Source: Mucilaginibacter_A sp050954285 (lineage in GTDB: Bacteria; Bacteroidota; Bacteroidia; Sphingobacteriales; Sphingobacteriaceae). Taken from it: 64,000 nt of DNA. The stretch spans positions 62,001 to 126,000 of the forward strand of contig JBPBPL010000017.1 in NCBI GenBank assembly GCA_050954285.1. Reading direction: 5' to 3'. The translations under genes were made by a program, and so were the position numbers. Of this stretch, positions 27,587-36,948 are shown piece by piece (positions within the stretch are counted from its first letter, which is position 1; each line of letters opens with the position of its first letter). The notes below the pieces were generated by a model, which was not told where the DNA came from, made no database searches, and saw only the letters and a program-made list of their open reading frames with translations.

Positions 27587-27678
27587 GTGCTTCTTTTATC
27601 ACCTAAAAACTGGTGTTTGTATTTTTATAAATCATTCACAATTAAACTGATACAATTTTTATAAAGTAAAAGAAGCAT
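27587..27678. repeat. Pair of opposed 12-mers between susC and susD
   Basis: A one-mismatch minus-strand copy (27587-27598) and an exact plus-strand TAAAAGAAGCAT (27667-27678) face away from each other across about 70 bases. Confidence 0.75.
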
Positions 27679-27728
27679 CAAAATATATTGAATAAATTTA
27701 AACGGGTTCTTGCGATAAAAAAATTAAA

Positions 27729-29345
27729 ATGAAAAAAAACTCCATAAAAATGTTGCTGATAACCGGTTTGTTCGCTGGAACAACACTGGTATCCTGTAAG
27801 AAAAATTTGATTCTTACACCAAATGATCAGGTAACTTCCACAGCAGTATATAGCACCCCAGCCGGATATAAAATGGCGTTAGCAAAAGTTTATGCCGCTT
27901 TTGCTTTAACAGGAAATAATGGCCCTGCAGGAAGTCCAGATATTGCAGGAATTGATGAAGGTAGCTCTGATTTTTTTCGTGAATATTGGGAAGCCCAGGA
28001 ATTGCCTACAGATGAAGCCGTTGTAGGTTGGGGAGATGCTGGTTTGCCAGATTTTCATAATATGAGCTGGTCTTCTTCCAATCTTTTCCTTCAGGGATTA
28101 TACTATCGAAGTACTTACCAGATTACACTTTGTAATGAATTTATCCGTCAGTCATCTGATGCAAACTTAAGTACCCGTGGCATTACAGGTACAGATGCAA
28201 CAAATATTCGTTATTACCGGGCCGAAGCACGTTTTTTAAGAGCTTACCAATATGCGGTATTGATGGATTTGTTTGCCAATCCTCCATTTGCAACTGATGC
28301 TGATGCAATTGGTACAACAACTCCTCCACAAACAGATAGAAAAACGTTGTTTGCTTATATAGAAAGTGAACTGAAAGCTATTGACGGAAGCTTAGTTGCA
28401 CCGAAACAAAATGAATATGGCCGGGCAGATCAAGCTGCAGAATGGGCTTTATTGGCACGTATTTATCTAAATGCGGGCGTATATACAGGTACTACACGTT
28501 ATACAGATGCTATTACTTACTCGCAAAAGGTTATCAATGCTGGTTATTCGTTAATCGGCAATTATGATAACCTGATGCTTGCAGATAACAACAACAACAC
28601 CAATGAGTTTATCCTGACTATCAATTACGATGGAAACAATACCCAAAGCTACGGTGGAACTACGTTTTTAACGCATGCTCCTGTTGGCGGTTCAATGCCT
28701 TCTTCTGATTTTGGTATCACTGGTGGTTGGGCAGGGTTAAGGACTACCAGCAGCCTGGTTAATCTGTTTCCGGCAAATACTTCTACCGTATTTCCAAACA
28801 ATGGAAACCCCGATAAACGTGCAGAGTTTTGGACCAATGGACAAAACCTCGTTATAAATGATGTTACTTCGTTTACTGATGGTTATGCAGTAACCAAATA
28901 CAGAAATGTTACCAGTGCAGGTGCAGCAGGTTCAAACATCGGTTATTCTGATGTAGATATGCCAATTTTCCGTTTGCCGGAAATGTATTTTATTTATGCC
29001 GAATCTGTATTGCGCGGCGGTACAGGAGGCGATGCAGGAACTGCATTAACTTATATGAACAAAATAAGAACCCGTGCTTATGGTGGCAGTGCTAGCGGAA
29101 ATATTGCAGCAACTGATTTAACTACTGATTTTATTTTGAATGAAAGAGCAAGAGAACTGTTTTGGGAAGGATTCCGCCGTACAGATTTAATCCGTTATGG
29201 CAGATTTGTAGAAAGTACTTATTTGTGGCCGTATAAAGGTGGCGTTAAAGGCGGAACTTCAGTTGCTTCCTACCGCACCATTTATCCTTTGCCTACTTCT
29301 GATCTTAGCGTTAATTCCAACTTAAAACAAAATCCTGGATATTAA
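27729..29345 (+). CDS. susD: SusD/RagB family starch-binding lipoprotein
   Basis: Surface lipoprotein that caps SusC and binds starch oligosaccharides. The signal peptide ends in a lipobox LVSC with Cys about residue 22 followed by KKN, which fits surface export. The TPR-like helical SusD core is visible (RYYRAEARFLRAYQYAVLMD, then WALLARIYLNAGVY), and the C-terminal RagB part carries LNERARELFWEGFRRTDLIRYG. The length of 538 residues is standard. It forms an operon with susC upstream and the SusE-like gene downstream. Confidence 0.95.
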   Translation: MKKNSIKMLLITGLFAGTTLVSCKKNLILTPNDQVTSTAVYSTPAGYKMALAKVYAAFALTGNNGPAGSPDIAGIDEGSSDFFREYWEAQELPTDEAVVGWGDAGLPDFHNMSWSSSNLFLQGLYYRSTYQITLCNEFIRQSSDANLSTRGITGTDATNIRYYRAEARFLRAYQYAVLMDLFANPPFATDADAIGTTTPPQTDRKTLFAYIESELKAIDGSLVAPKQNEYGRADQAAEWALLARIYLNAGVYTGTTRYTDAITYSQKVINAGYSLIGNYDNLMLADNNNNTNEFILTINYDGNNTQSYGGTTFLTHAPVGGSMPSSDFGITGGWAGLRTTSSLVNLFPANTSTVFPNNGNPDKRAEFWTNGQNLVINDVTSFTDGYAVTKYRNVTSAGAAGSNIGYSDVDMPIFRLPEMYFIYAESVLRGGTGGDAGTALTYMNKIRTRAYGGSASGNIAATDLTTDFILNERARELFWEGFRRTDLIRYGRFVESTYLWPYKGGVKGGTSVASYRTIYPLPTSDLSVNSNLKQNPGY

Positions 29346-29391
29346 AAAATTAACTCATAAGTCTGTTTAAATTGGTATCAGCAAAATTCAG

Positions 29392-29484
29392 ATGCTTCTT
29401 TTAACCATGTAATTTTTAAAGCTGATTTTATACCGATAAAAGAAGTATTACACTTTGCTATTTTTTAGGTGATAAAAGAAGTAT
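29392..29484. repeat. Three dispersed 12-mers between susD and the susE-like gene
   Basis: Exact copies at 29392-29403 (minus, GCAT), 29437-29448 (plus, GTAT) and 29473-29484 (plus, GTAT) within 93 bases. This is the densest cluster in the window. Confidence 0.85.
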
Positions 29485-29541
29485 TAGAAATAAACTGACT
29501 CCAATTTGAACAGATTCTCATTTATATTGACTCAATTAAAA

Positions 29542-30636
29542 ATGAAAAAAATTTTAGTAAACTTACTTGCATTTGGCGCAATTGCATTATTGTCTCAATC
29601 TTGCAAAAAAGACGGTGCTATAGCTACCAGTAACGGCGGAACAGCAGGTACGCTTAGTGTTTCATCCTCAACTCTGGTTTTACAAAGAGCCAGCCTTACT
29701 GATACAACAAAAGTTATCAACTTTAACTTTACCAAACCAAATTACGGTTATAGTGCAGCTGTTACCAATACGCTGCAAATTGATAAGCTGGGAGATAACT
29801 GGGCAAATCCAACATCTGTTACCTTAGGTACAAACATTCTTACGCAAGGATATTCAACGGCGGATTTTGACGCTTTACTGCTAAAATTAGGACTTACAGG
29901 TAGTGTTGCAACACAAGTGCAGGCGCGCGTTATGCATTCTATTTCCAGCAATGTAACTCCTGTTTACTCCAATGTGGTTTCTATCACAGCTACACCGTTT
30001 TACCTAACTTCATGGTTGTATGTGGTTGGAGATTTTCAAGGTTATAGTACATCTTCTCCTGATAGTCTGTTATCAGCAACAAGTAACGGCATATATACAG
30101 GCATTATTAATTTTCCTGCAGGGAAAAATCAGTTTTTAATATTACCTGCAAAAAATTTTAATAATAAATATGCCACTAACAATGCTACGGGTTCTACCAG
30201 CACAACAGTAGCTTATAATGCCAGTAACAATTTATTTGCGCCAGCAACACCGGGTCAATATATCATCACACTTAATTTAAATACCAATACTATTTCGTTT
30301 GCATTGGCAAATACTTATAGTGTTATAGGATCAACAACGGCAGGCGGAAACTTTAGTACAGATGTTGATTTAACAAAATATGTAAATGATGGCAACACTG
30401 GCTGGATGAGCACGATTGCTATGACTGCAGGTGCATTCAAAATTCGGCAAAACCATGATTGGACATTTGCTTGGGGAGATATTTCTCCTGCTGATGGTAA
30501 AGATGCAACGGATGCAAACGGCGGAAACATCAATGTCGCAGCAGCAGGCAATTATAAGGTTACATTTGCCATTCCAATTAGTGCAATAGGCGCTACGCCT
30601 TCTGTAACAGCTACTTACGCTGTTGTAAAGCAATAA
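29542..30636 (+). CDS. SusE/SusF-like outer-membrane starch-binding lipoprotein
   Basis: Surface glycan-binding lipoprotein with no enzyme motif. I start at the ATG at 29542, giving the signal peptide MKKILVNLLAFGAIALLSQS with lipobox Cys followed by KK. The TTG 12 codons upstream would bury the signal. An N-terminal SusE Ig-like domain (about 35-155) is followed by two repeats of the SusE/F carbohydrate-binding type (about 165-265 and 268-364). The second has aromatic residues WMST, HDWTFAWGD suited to stacking on glucose rings. It lies between susD and the surface amylase, as in known sus loci, and helps hold starch at the cell surface. Confidence 0.85.
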   Translation: MKKILVNLLAFGAIALLSQSCKKDGAIATSNGGTAGTLSVSSSTLVLQRASLTDTTKVINFNFTKPNYGYSAAVTNTLQIDKLGDNWANPTSVTLGTNILTQGYSTADFDALLLKLGLTGSVATQVQARVMHSISSNVTPVYSNVVSITATPFYLTSWLYVVGDFQGYSTSSPDSLLSATSNGIYTGIINFPAGKNQFLILPAKNFNNKYATNNATGSTSTTVAYNASNNLFAPATPGQYIITLNLNTNTISFALANTYSVIGSTTAGGNFSTDVDLTKYVNDGNTGWMSTIAMTAGAFKIRQNHDWTFAWGDISPADGKDATDANGGNINVAAAGNYKVTFAIPISAIGATPSVTATYAVVKQ

Positions 30637-30673
30637 CAAGACAAAGATTGCATTAAAGCAAATTTTGTTGATA

Positions 30674-30711
30674 AGCCCTAAATCAGTTAAATTTTTAACT
30701 GATTTAGGGCT
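30674..30711. other. Perfect 18-bp hairpin between the susE-like and amylase genes
   Basis: AGCCCTAAATCAGTTAAA (30674-30691) pairs exactly with 30694-30711 around a 2-base loop. No T-run follows on the plus strand, so it is more likely an mRNA-stabilising or processing structure than a full terminator, allowing different amounts of SusCDE and amylase. Confidence 0.75.
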
Positions 30712-30792
30712 AAATTTAATAACAGCAAGCTATTGCTTGTGCTGTAATGCCATTGTGTTTTTTCTACAAAACTTGCGTAATATTTAATAATT

Positions 30793-32691
30793 ATGAAATG
30801 GAATCTTCAATTGTTGTTGCTTAGTTTCTTCGCCTTATGTTTAACTACTTGCAAAAAAGAATCCGCAAATAGTAATACAGGCACAACTGCAACAACTACA
30901 ACCAGTACAAGTATTCCTTCGGGCGCAGGTGATGGTGCAACTTTTATTAATTCTGGCAAATCAGCTATTTTTAACTTGTATGCGCCAGGTAAAACTTCGG
31001 TTAGTGTAATCGGCGAGTTTAATAACTGGCAACCTACAGTTATGACGAAAACCAGCGATGGTACACGTTTTTGGGTGCAGATAGATAACCTGGATCCTAC
31101 AAAAGAATATGCCTATCAATATTATATTGACAATTCTATTAAAGTTGCAGATCCGTATGCTAATAAAATACTTGATCCTGCCAATGATTCCGCGATTCCT
31201 GCAAGTGTATATCCAAGCTTAAAAGCATATCCTACAGGATCAACAACCGGTATTGTAAGCGTAATACAAGGTACTCCTGTAACTTATACCTGGAAAATCC
31301 CAACCTTTACCAGGCCAGAACCTAAAAATCTGGTTGTTTATGAGTTGCTGGTACGCGATTTTGTGGCTACTCATAGTTACCAGACTCTTACGGATACCTT
31401 AAGTTATCTTGCCAATTTAGGTGTAAATGCTATCGAGCTGATGCCAATTAATGAATTTGAAGGCAATGATTCCTGGGGTTATAATAGCAACTTTATGTTT
31501 GCTTTAGATAAATATTATGGTACACCAAATGCTTATAAAGCTTTTGTAGATGCCTGCCATGCCAGGGGGATAGCCGTAATACAGGATATTGTGCTGGAAG
31601 ATCAGTTTGCCTCTTCACCAATGGTGCAGATGTATGCAACATCTACCGGTTCGCCATCAGCCTCCAATCCTTGGTTTGACCAAACAAATATGCATCCTGA
31701 TGCGGTTGGTTATCAATTAAATCATCAAAGCGCAGCTACCCAGTATTTTACGGAAAATGTAATGAAGTACTGGATGCAGGAATATCATATTGACGGATAC
31801 AGGTTTGATGAAGCCAAAGGATTTACCCAAACTAACTCAGGCTCAGATGAAAGTGCCTGGGCCGCTTATGATGCCAGTCGTGTTGCTATCTGGAAAAAAT
31901 ACAACACATACATGAAAAGCCTTGATCCTAATTTTTATGTCATCTTAGAATATTTTGCTGTTAACCAGGAGGAAGCCGAATTAGCCAACCAGGGTATGAT
32001 TATGTGGACTAACCTAAATTATAATGCTAATCAAGCAACTATGGGTTACACCACCGGTTGGGATTTATCAGGATTGTTTTACGATCAATATACCTTTACT
32101 CAGCCTTATAATTTAGTTGCCTACTTTGAAAGCCATGACGAGGAACGGCTGATGTACAAAAACGAGCAGTATGGTAATAGTTCTGGAAGCTACAATATCA
32201 AAGATTTGGCTACAGGATTAAGCCGGGAGGAAATGGCTGCGGCATTTCTGTTTTCCTCTCCTGGACCAAAAATGTTATGGCAGTTTGGAGAACTGGGCTA
32301 TGATATACCCATCAATCAAAATGGACGAGTAGGAGACAAGCCTATCTTGTGGAATTATACCAGTGATGTAAACAGAAAGCATTTATACAGCATCTATGCA
32401 AAGATGATCAAGATGAAAACCAAGAATGCTGTTTTTACCACCACAAATTTTAAGTACGATTTGGCAAATGCGGTTAAAACAGTTCAGCTAAACGGAACAG
32501 ACGGCACAAATGTGGAAGTGGTTGGTAATTTCGATGTAGTTGCGCAAACAGCTTATGTGGGTTTTCCGGCTACAGGAACCTGGTATGATAACATCAGCGG
32601 AACGAGTATCAATGTAACTGCACTTCCATATTCCATAACTTTGGCTCCGGGCGAATATCACGTGTACAGCACAACAGCATTAAAGCAGTAA
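30793..32691 (+). CDS. Surface alpha-amylase lipoprotein (GH13 with CBM48-like domain), SusG-like role
   Basis: A starch-cutting lipoprotein. The lipobox ends at Cys about residue 20 (CLTTCKKE), followed by a Thr/Ser-rich linker, an N-terminal CBM48-like domain (about 45-135, VSVIGEFNNWQP) and a GH13 barrel. The nucleophile is in IDGYRFDEAKG, the acid/base in VILEYFA and the third Asp in FESHDEER. The first conserved GH13 region is altered (IQDIVLEDQF in place of DxxxNH), which is unusual and may change the -1 subsite. In the operon it takes the place SusG has in B. thetaiotaomicron, though the domain order is different. A repeat copy is inside at 32426-32437. Confidence 0.88.
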   Translation: MKWNLQLLLLSFFALCLTTCKKESANSNTGTTATTTTSTSIPSGAGDGATFINSGKSAIFNLYAPGKTSVSVIGEFNNWQPTVMTKTSDGTRFWVQIDNLDPTKEYAYQYYIDNSIKVADPYANKILDPANDSAIPASVYPSLKAYPTGSTTGIVSVIQGTPVTYTWKIPTFTRPEPKNLVVYELLVRDFVATHSYQTLTDTLSYLANLGVNAIELMPINEFEGNDSWGYNSNFMFALDKYYGTPNAYKAFVDACHARGIAVIQDIVLEDQFASSPMVQMYATSTGSPSASNPWFDQTNMHPDAVGYQLNHQSAATQYFTENVMKYWMQEYHIDGYRFDEAKGFTQTNSGSDESAWAAYDASRVAIWKKYNTYMKSLDPNFYVILEYFAVNQEEAELANQGMIMWTNLNYNANQATMGYTTGWDLSGLFYDQYTFTQPYNLVAYFESHDEERLMYKNEQYGNSSGSYNIKDLATGLSREEMAAAFLFSSPGPKMLWQFGELGYDIPINQNGRVGDKPILWNYTSDVNRKHLYSIYAKMIKMKTKNAVFTTTNFKYDLANAVKTVQLNGTDGTNVEVVGNFDVVAQTAYVGFPATGTWYDNISGTSINVTALPYSITLAPGEYHVYSTTALKQ

Positions 32692-32737
32692 AATCACTGC
32701 CAAAAAATGCTTTGACTGTTTCTGAAAATTTAAATTC

Positions 32738-32854
32738 AACCCAGAAATAGACAAATATTTTATTAGTTCTATATTTCTGGGTTCGTCAATTTTTACCTCA
32801 TAAAAGAAGTATTGTAATTTGAACTTTCTACCTTAAATATTGAGGTAGAAAGTT
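32738..32854 (+). terminator. Two hairpins with one 12-mer copy after the amylase gene
   Basis: The first stem AACCCAGAAATA (32738-32749) / TATTTCTGGGTT (32772-32783) is followed by a T-run. An exact TAAAAGAAGTAT (32801-32812, plus) comes next. The second 12-bp stem is AACTTTCTACCT (32822-32833) / AGGTAGAAAGTT (32843-32854). Together they probably close the susCDE-amylase transcript. Confidence 0.7.
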
Positions 32855-32921
32855 TAATATAATCAAGAACAATAATGTTCTGATTACAATTTCCTTTTAA
32901 TCAGAATATTAATCAGTTTAA

Positions 32922-35501
32922 ATGATGCAGTCGAAAATTAAATATCTGTTTTTTTTACTTCTGGTTATCGGTACTTCAGCACACGCACAAGCCCCAAAAT
33001 CAGTTGTAAAAAACTATATTTATATCGATAAAAAAGGCATTATCCGGTATTCTGCTAACCATCAAAAAGCTTACTTTTTTGGGGTTAATTATACGGCCCC
33101 TTTTGCATACGGTTACCGTGCTTTGGGTGTTTTAGGAATTGATAGGAAAAAAGAAATTGATGCCGATGTTTACCACCTGGCACGGATGGGCATTGATGCT
33201 TTCCGCGTGCATGTTTGGGATACCGAAATAACGGATGCTGCCGGCAACCTGCTGCAAAATGAGCACCTGCAATTGTTTGATTATCTGGTTGCCCAGCTGG
33301 AAAAACGGCACATCAAAATACTGCTTACGCCGCTTGCTTTTTGGGGAAACGGCTACCCGGAAAAGGATAAACATACAGCAGGGTTTTCCAGCATTTATGA
33401 TAAAGGGCAGGTTACCATAAATGAAACTGCCATCCGGGCGCAGGAAAATTATTTAAAGCAGTTTTTGCAGCATACCAATCCATACAATCGTTTAGCTTAT
33501 CGGGATGATCCTAATATTATTGCTGCCGAATTAAACAATGAACCCAAACATAGTGGGCCGAAAAACAAAGTAACCGAATATGTAAATCGTTTGGTTGCAG
33601 CAGCCCAAAATGCCGGCTGGAAAAAGCCGCTTTTTTACAATATCAGCGAGTCTTTTACTTATGCAGATGCGGTTGCAAAATCCAATGTTAATGGTTTTAG
33701 TTTTCAATGGTATCCGGTTGGCTTGGTTGCAAGACATGAAAACTTTGGTAACTTTTTACCAAATGTAGATCATTATAAAATTCCTTTTCTGGATACCATC
33801 CCCGAGTTTAAAAACAAAGCGCGCCTAATTTATGAGTTTGATACCGGAGACTTACTGCAATCATGCATGTATCCGGCAATGGCCAGAAGTTTTAAAAAAG
33901 CCGGCATTCAATGGGCTACGCAGTTTGCTTATGATCCGCTGGCTACCGCTTATGCCAACACCGAATACCAAACACATTATCTGAATCTGGCTTACACGCC
34001 TTCTAAAGCCATCAGTTTGTTAATTGCTTCTAAAGTATTTCATCAATTGCCTGAAAATCAAAAAAATACAGATTTTCCTGCTGATAGTATTTTTGATGCT
34101 TACCGCGTGAGTTACAAGCAAAATTTGAGTTTGATGAATACCAGCCACGAATTTGCTTACTCTAACAATACCACTGTAAAACCAGTTGATGTGGCAAAAT
34201 TACAGCATATTGCTGGTGTAGGTAGTTCGGCGATAGTACAATACAGTGGTTACGGCGCGTATTTTTTAGATCGGCTCGAAAACGGTATCTGGCGGTTGGA
34301 AGTGATGCCGGATGCGATTTCCATACGCGATCCGTTTGCACAGGCATCATTAAAAAAAGAAGTTACCCGCATCCAATATGAAAGCCAGCAGATGCAAATT
34401 TTGCTGCCGGATTTAAGTCAGGTTTTTCACATCGAACAGCTGAATAAAGAAGGCAATGCTTCTTTTAGCACACAAAATTCAGTATTTAATATTGAGCCGG
34501 GCACTTATTTAATTACTAAAAAAGGTGTGCAAAACAAGCACTGGTCGGCACAAAGTACCTTCCAAAATTTGCATCTGGGCGAATTTGTAGCGCCAAAACC
34601 AATAGCAACTGCGCCGTTTGTTGTTGATCCAGGAGAAATAAATATTCCAGCAAATCAGCCTTTTACTTTAAAAATTAAAGTGGTCGGAGTAGATACTTCC
34701 CATCGGGTTGTACTGCAAATCAATCAGATTTTCGGGCAATACCGCACCATTGCAATGGCGCGAAAATCAGCGTATGATTATGAAGCCAAATTGCCTTTCG
34801 AATTGCTTAGTCCGGGTTTGTTAAACTATCAGGTTTTCATTAAAAAAACTGGTCAGGAAACGATTGCATTTCCGGGAAATTTTATTGGTGATCCTTACGC
34901 TTGGGATAATTTTCATCATGAAACATGGTCTGTTTTTGTGGCCTCACCGCAAACAGCTGTCAAATTATTTCAGGCAGATCAAGATTTGTCAAAGCTGATA
35001 TTTTATTTGCCTGATTATCACCATCAAAAAACAGCGTTAGTAGCTGCGGAAGAGACTGGCAAACTGGCTATCAAAATTTCATCCGAAATTAACAAAACCT
35101 GTGGCTGGCAATTGTTTGTGGGAGATCGATTGAAGAATTTTAAGTCTGAAGCTACTGCGTTTACTAAGCTAATTATCAGAGCCAAAACCGATCATCAGCC
35201 TATCAAAATTAAAATTGCTTTAATAGATGTGAATGCAGCTTCTTATGCTGCCTATGTTGCTGTTGATGAACGGTTTAGAGATATTGAAGTTTCGTTAAAC
35301 AGTTTGCGCCCGGATTCTGCTTTGCTGCTGCCGAGGCCATATCCATCGTTTCAGCCGCTTTGGTTCAAAGCTAATTCTTTCGGTGCGTTTAGGCTGGATC
35401 AGTTAGATAAATTGGAAATAATGCTTAACGAAAATTCATCCGAAACAAATGCTGATCAGCCTAAAAGTCTGGTTGTAGAATCTGTTTGGCTGGCCAGATA
35501 A
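32922..35501 (+). CDS. Secreted clan GH-A glycoside hydrolase (GH5-like)
   Basis: An 859-residue secreted protein with a signal peptide (1-22, ends AHAQ). The TIM-barrel glycosidase region covers about residues 45-385. The acid/base Glu is in IIAAELNNEPKH (the GH-A Asn-Glu-Pro) and the likely nucleophile Glu in RLIYEFDTGD. The rest (about 400-859) is beta-rich and probably holds accessory or sugar-binding domains. Substrate is unknown; beta-mannanase or beta-glucanase-like relatives exist, which would be odd in a starch locus. It lies behind the terminator hairpins, so it may be transcribed separately. A repeat copy is inside at 34456-34467. Confidence 0.75.
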   Translation: MMQSKIKYLFFLLLVIGTSAHAQAPKSVVKNYIYIDKKGIIRYSANHQKAYFFGVNYTAPFAYGYRALGVLGIDRKKEIDADVYHLARMGIDAFRVHVWDTEITDAAGNLLQNEHLQLFDYLVAQLEKRHIKILLTPLAFWGNGYPEKDKHTAGFSSIYDKGQVTINETAIRAQENYLKQFLQHTNPYNRLAYRDDPNIIAAELNNEPKHSGPKNKVTEYVNRLVAAAQNAGWKKPLFYNISESFTYADAVAKSNVNGFSFQWYPVGLVARHENFGNFLPNVDHYKIPFLDTIPEFKNKARLIYEFDTGDLLQSCMYPAMARSFKKAGIQWATQFAYDPLATAYANTEYQTHYLNLAYTPSKAISLLIASKVFHQLPENQKNTDFPADSIFDAYRVSYKQNLSLMNTSHEFAYSNNTTVKPVDVAKLQHIAGVGSSAIVQYSGYGAYFLDRLENGIWRLEVMPDAISIRDPFAQASLKKEVTRIQYESQQMQILLPDLSQVFHIEQLNKEGNASFSTQNSVFNIEPGTYLITKKGVQNKHWSAQSTFQNLHLGEFVAPKPIATAPFVVDPGEINIPANQPFTLKIKVVGVDTSHRVVLQINQIFGQYRTIAMARKSAYDYEAKLPFELLSPGLLNYQVFIKKTGQETIAFPGNFIGDPYAWDNFHHETWSVFVASPQTAVKLFQADQDLSKLIFYLPDYHHQKTALVAAEETGKLAIKISSEINKTCGWQLFVGDRLKNFKSEATAFTKLIIRAKTDHQPIKIKIALIDVNAASYAAYVAVDERFRDIEVSLNSLRPDSALLLPRPYPSFQPLWFKANSFGAFRLDQLDKLEIMLNENSSETNADQPKSLVVESVWLAR

Positions 35502-35515
35502 TGCTTTGAAAGCTG

Positions 35516-35572
35516 ATGCTTCTTTTATCATTATAAATTTCGGCAGTGATTTTTAGGCAATAAAAGGAGTAT
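35516..35572. repeat. Opposed 12-mers after the GH-A hydrolase
   Basis: Exact minus-strand TAAAAGAAGCAT at 35516-35527 and a one-mismatch plus-strand TAAAAGGAGTAT at 35561-35572, the same divergent layout as between susC/susD and susD/susE. Confidence 0.75.
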
Positions 35573-35674
35573 TGTAGTTTAATGTAAAGTTTAAACGGAT
35601 TATAATTTTTTGAATTAAACGATACCTCCAAAAAATCATCTGATTGTTCATTAAATGCCAAAGGTTAACGAAAC

Positions 35675-36481
35675 ATGAAGGATTTTTATGCTATGCTGGC
35701 CACAGATGTAAACTGTAATCAGGTTGAAATACAGGAAGCTTATGAAAGCTTTTTGAAAACTTTTCCTGCTGTTTCCGGCCAAAATAGCCGACAATTTAAA
35801 AACCAGTTTAAAGATATCCGCCAAGCTTACGAAGTATTGAGCGACCCCGAAAAGCGGCGGCAATACGATCAGCAATTCAAAAAAATCCATCAGCCCAAGC
35901 AGCAGTATTATACCAAAGCTATTGACCTGACTTTTACCATCGTTTTGATATTTTTTACCATCGTTTTTGGTGATTATGTGTTCACTTCCATTCATCAGGC
36001 CAAAGCTGCCAAAACACATAAAGCGGCAGTTAAAGTAGCGGCTTTACATCAATTAAAACTGCACAAAAAAGGACAGTTGGCCAAAACAAAAACACTTGAT
36101 TATACTGCCAATATTAGTTCGCATGTTGTAAAAACTGATTCAATTATGGAACCACCAATTATTGATCAAGCCATATCCGACAATAAAAATTCAGAGAGCG
36201 GGAATGATCTCAACCTTGATAAAAACACCAGCGCTCCAGATAACGTAAATAATGATCATAAAGCGGATGATAATGCCGGTTATTTATATACTACGGATTT
36301 AAAAGCAAATGAAACCGGGAAAATAAACCTCAGGAAAACAGGCAGTTACAATGCTGATATTATCCAGGTGATCCCAACCGGATCAAAAGTTTTTGTGTTG
36401 GAAAAAGGTAGTGTTTATTACAAAGTGCAATTTGAAAACAGTATTGGTTACGTGCCGAAATGGACTTTAGCCTTGAAATAA
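35675..36481 (+). CDS. J-domain-like membrane protein with C-terminal SH3b domain
   Basis: A 268-residue protein of unusual architecture. Residues 1-68 read as a DnaJ-type J domain (helix II EIQEAYESFLKTF, helix III FKNQFKDIRQAYEVLSDPEKRRQYD). The HPD tripeptide that stimulates Hsp70 ATPase is replaced by FPA (about 30-32). One membrane helix lies at about 83-104, followed by a basic stretch, a low-complexity Asn/Asp-rich linker and a C-terminal SH3b fold (about 205-268, INLRKTGSYNADIIQVIPTG and a GYVPKWTL end). The predicted topology is J-like domain in the cytoplasm and SH3 in the periplasm, where it may bind peptidoglycan. Function is unknown. It is a single gene between the starch locus and the T9SS protein. 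Confidence 0.8.
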   Translation: MKDFYAMLATDVNCNQVEIQEAYESFLKTFPAVSGQNSRQFKNQFKDIRQAYEVLSDPEKRRQYDQQFKKIHQPKQQYYTKAIDLTFTIVLIFFTIVFGDYVFTSIHQAKAAKTHKAAVKVAALHQLKLHKKGQLAKTKTLDYTANISSHVVKTDSIMEPPIIDQAISDNKNSESGNDLNLDKNTSAPDNVNNDHKADDNAGYLYTTDLKANETGKINLRKTGSYNADIIQVIPTGSKVFVLEKGSVYYKVQFENSIGYVPKWTLALK

Positions 36482-36948
36482 ATCACTGTTTAATTAAAAT
36501 TTATTTAAGCCACATTAGTGGTTTTTTAGTAGATAAAAGAAGCTCTTTTCCACTGCTACTGCTCCGGTTTTGCTAATTAATTGTAAAATTTTATATTAAT
36601 ATCATCGCGTTTACCTGAAAAGACGCTTTTATTAAAAATTTATGGCTGTTTTTATCCCATAAAAATAATAATCCTATTGCTGATACTTTAAATTTTTTTG
36701 AATGAGTTGAAAAATAGTTGTTTTTGATAAATATCATTTATTCAAAATTAAAATTTCCAATAGAAACAATTAAAAATGATATCTAAAGTTAAATCAACTG
36801 GTTTTAACCACTATTGAAGCTTTTTGCTTTGATTTTTTTACATTGCTGATTGTAACAAGTGTACTTAATTGTAACCGCGCATGTTATTGAACGTAAGGAG
36901 TATAGATATTAAAGACAGCTACTGGCATTGCACAATTAATTACACAAA
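36482..36948 (+). other. 467-base AT-rich gap before the large beta-helix gene
   Basis: It contains a partial repeat copy (TAAAAGAAGC, 36534-36543), a degenerate ACAG-like copy near 36643-36655 and the small palindrome TGATAAATATCA near 36725. No ORF or clear promoter was found. Confidence 0.4.

Noticed and set aside
24348..29484. Dispersed 12-mers as SusR operators
   Set aside because: The same word occurs throughout the window next to unrelated genes and inside coding regions, so it is not specific to the starch locus.
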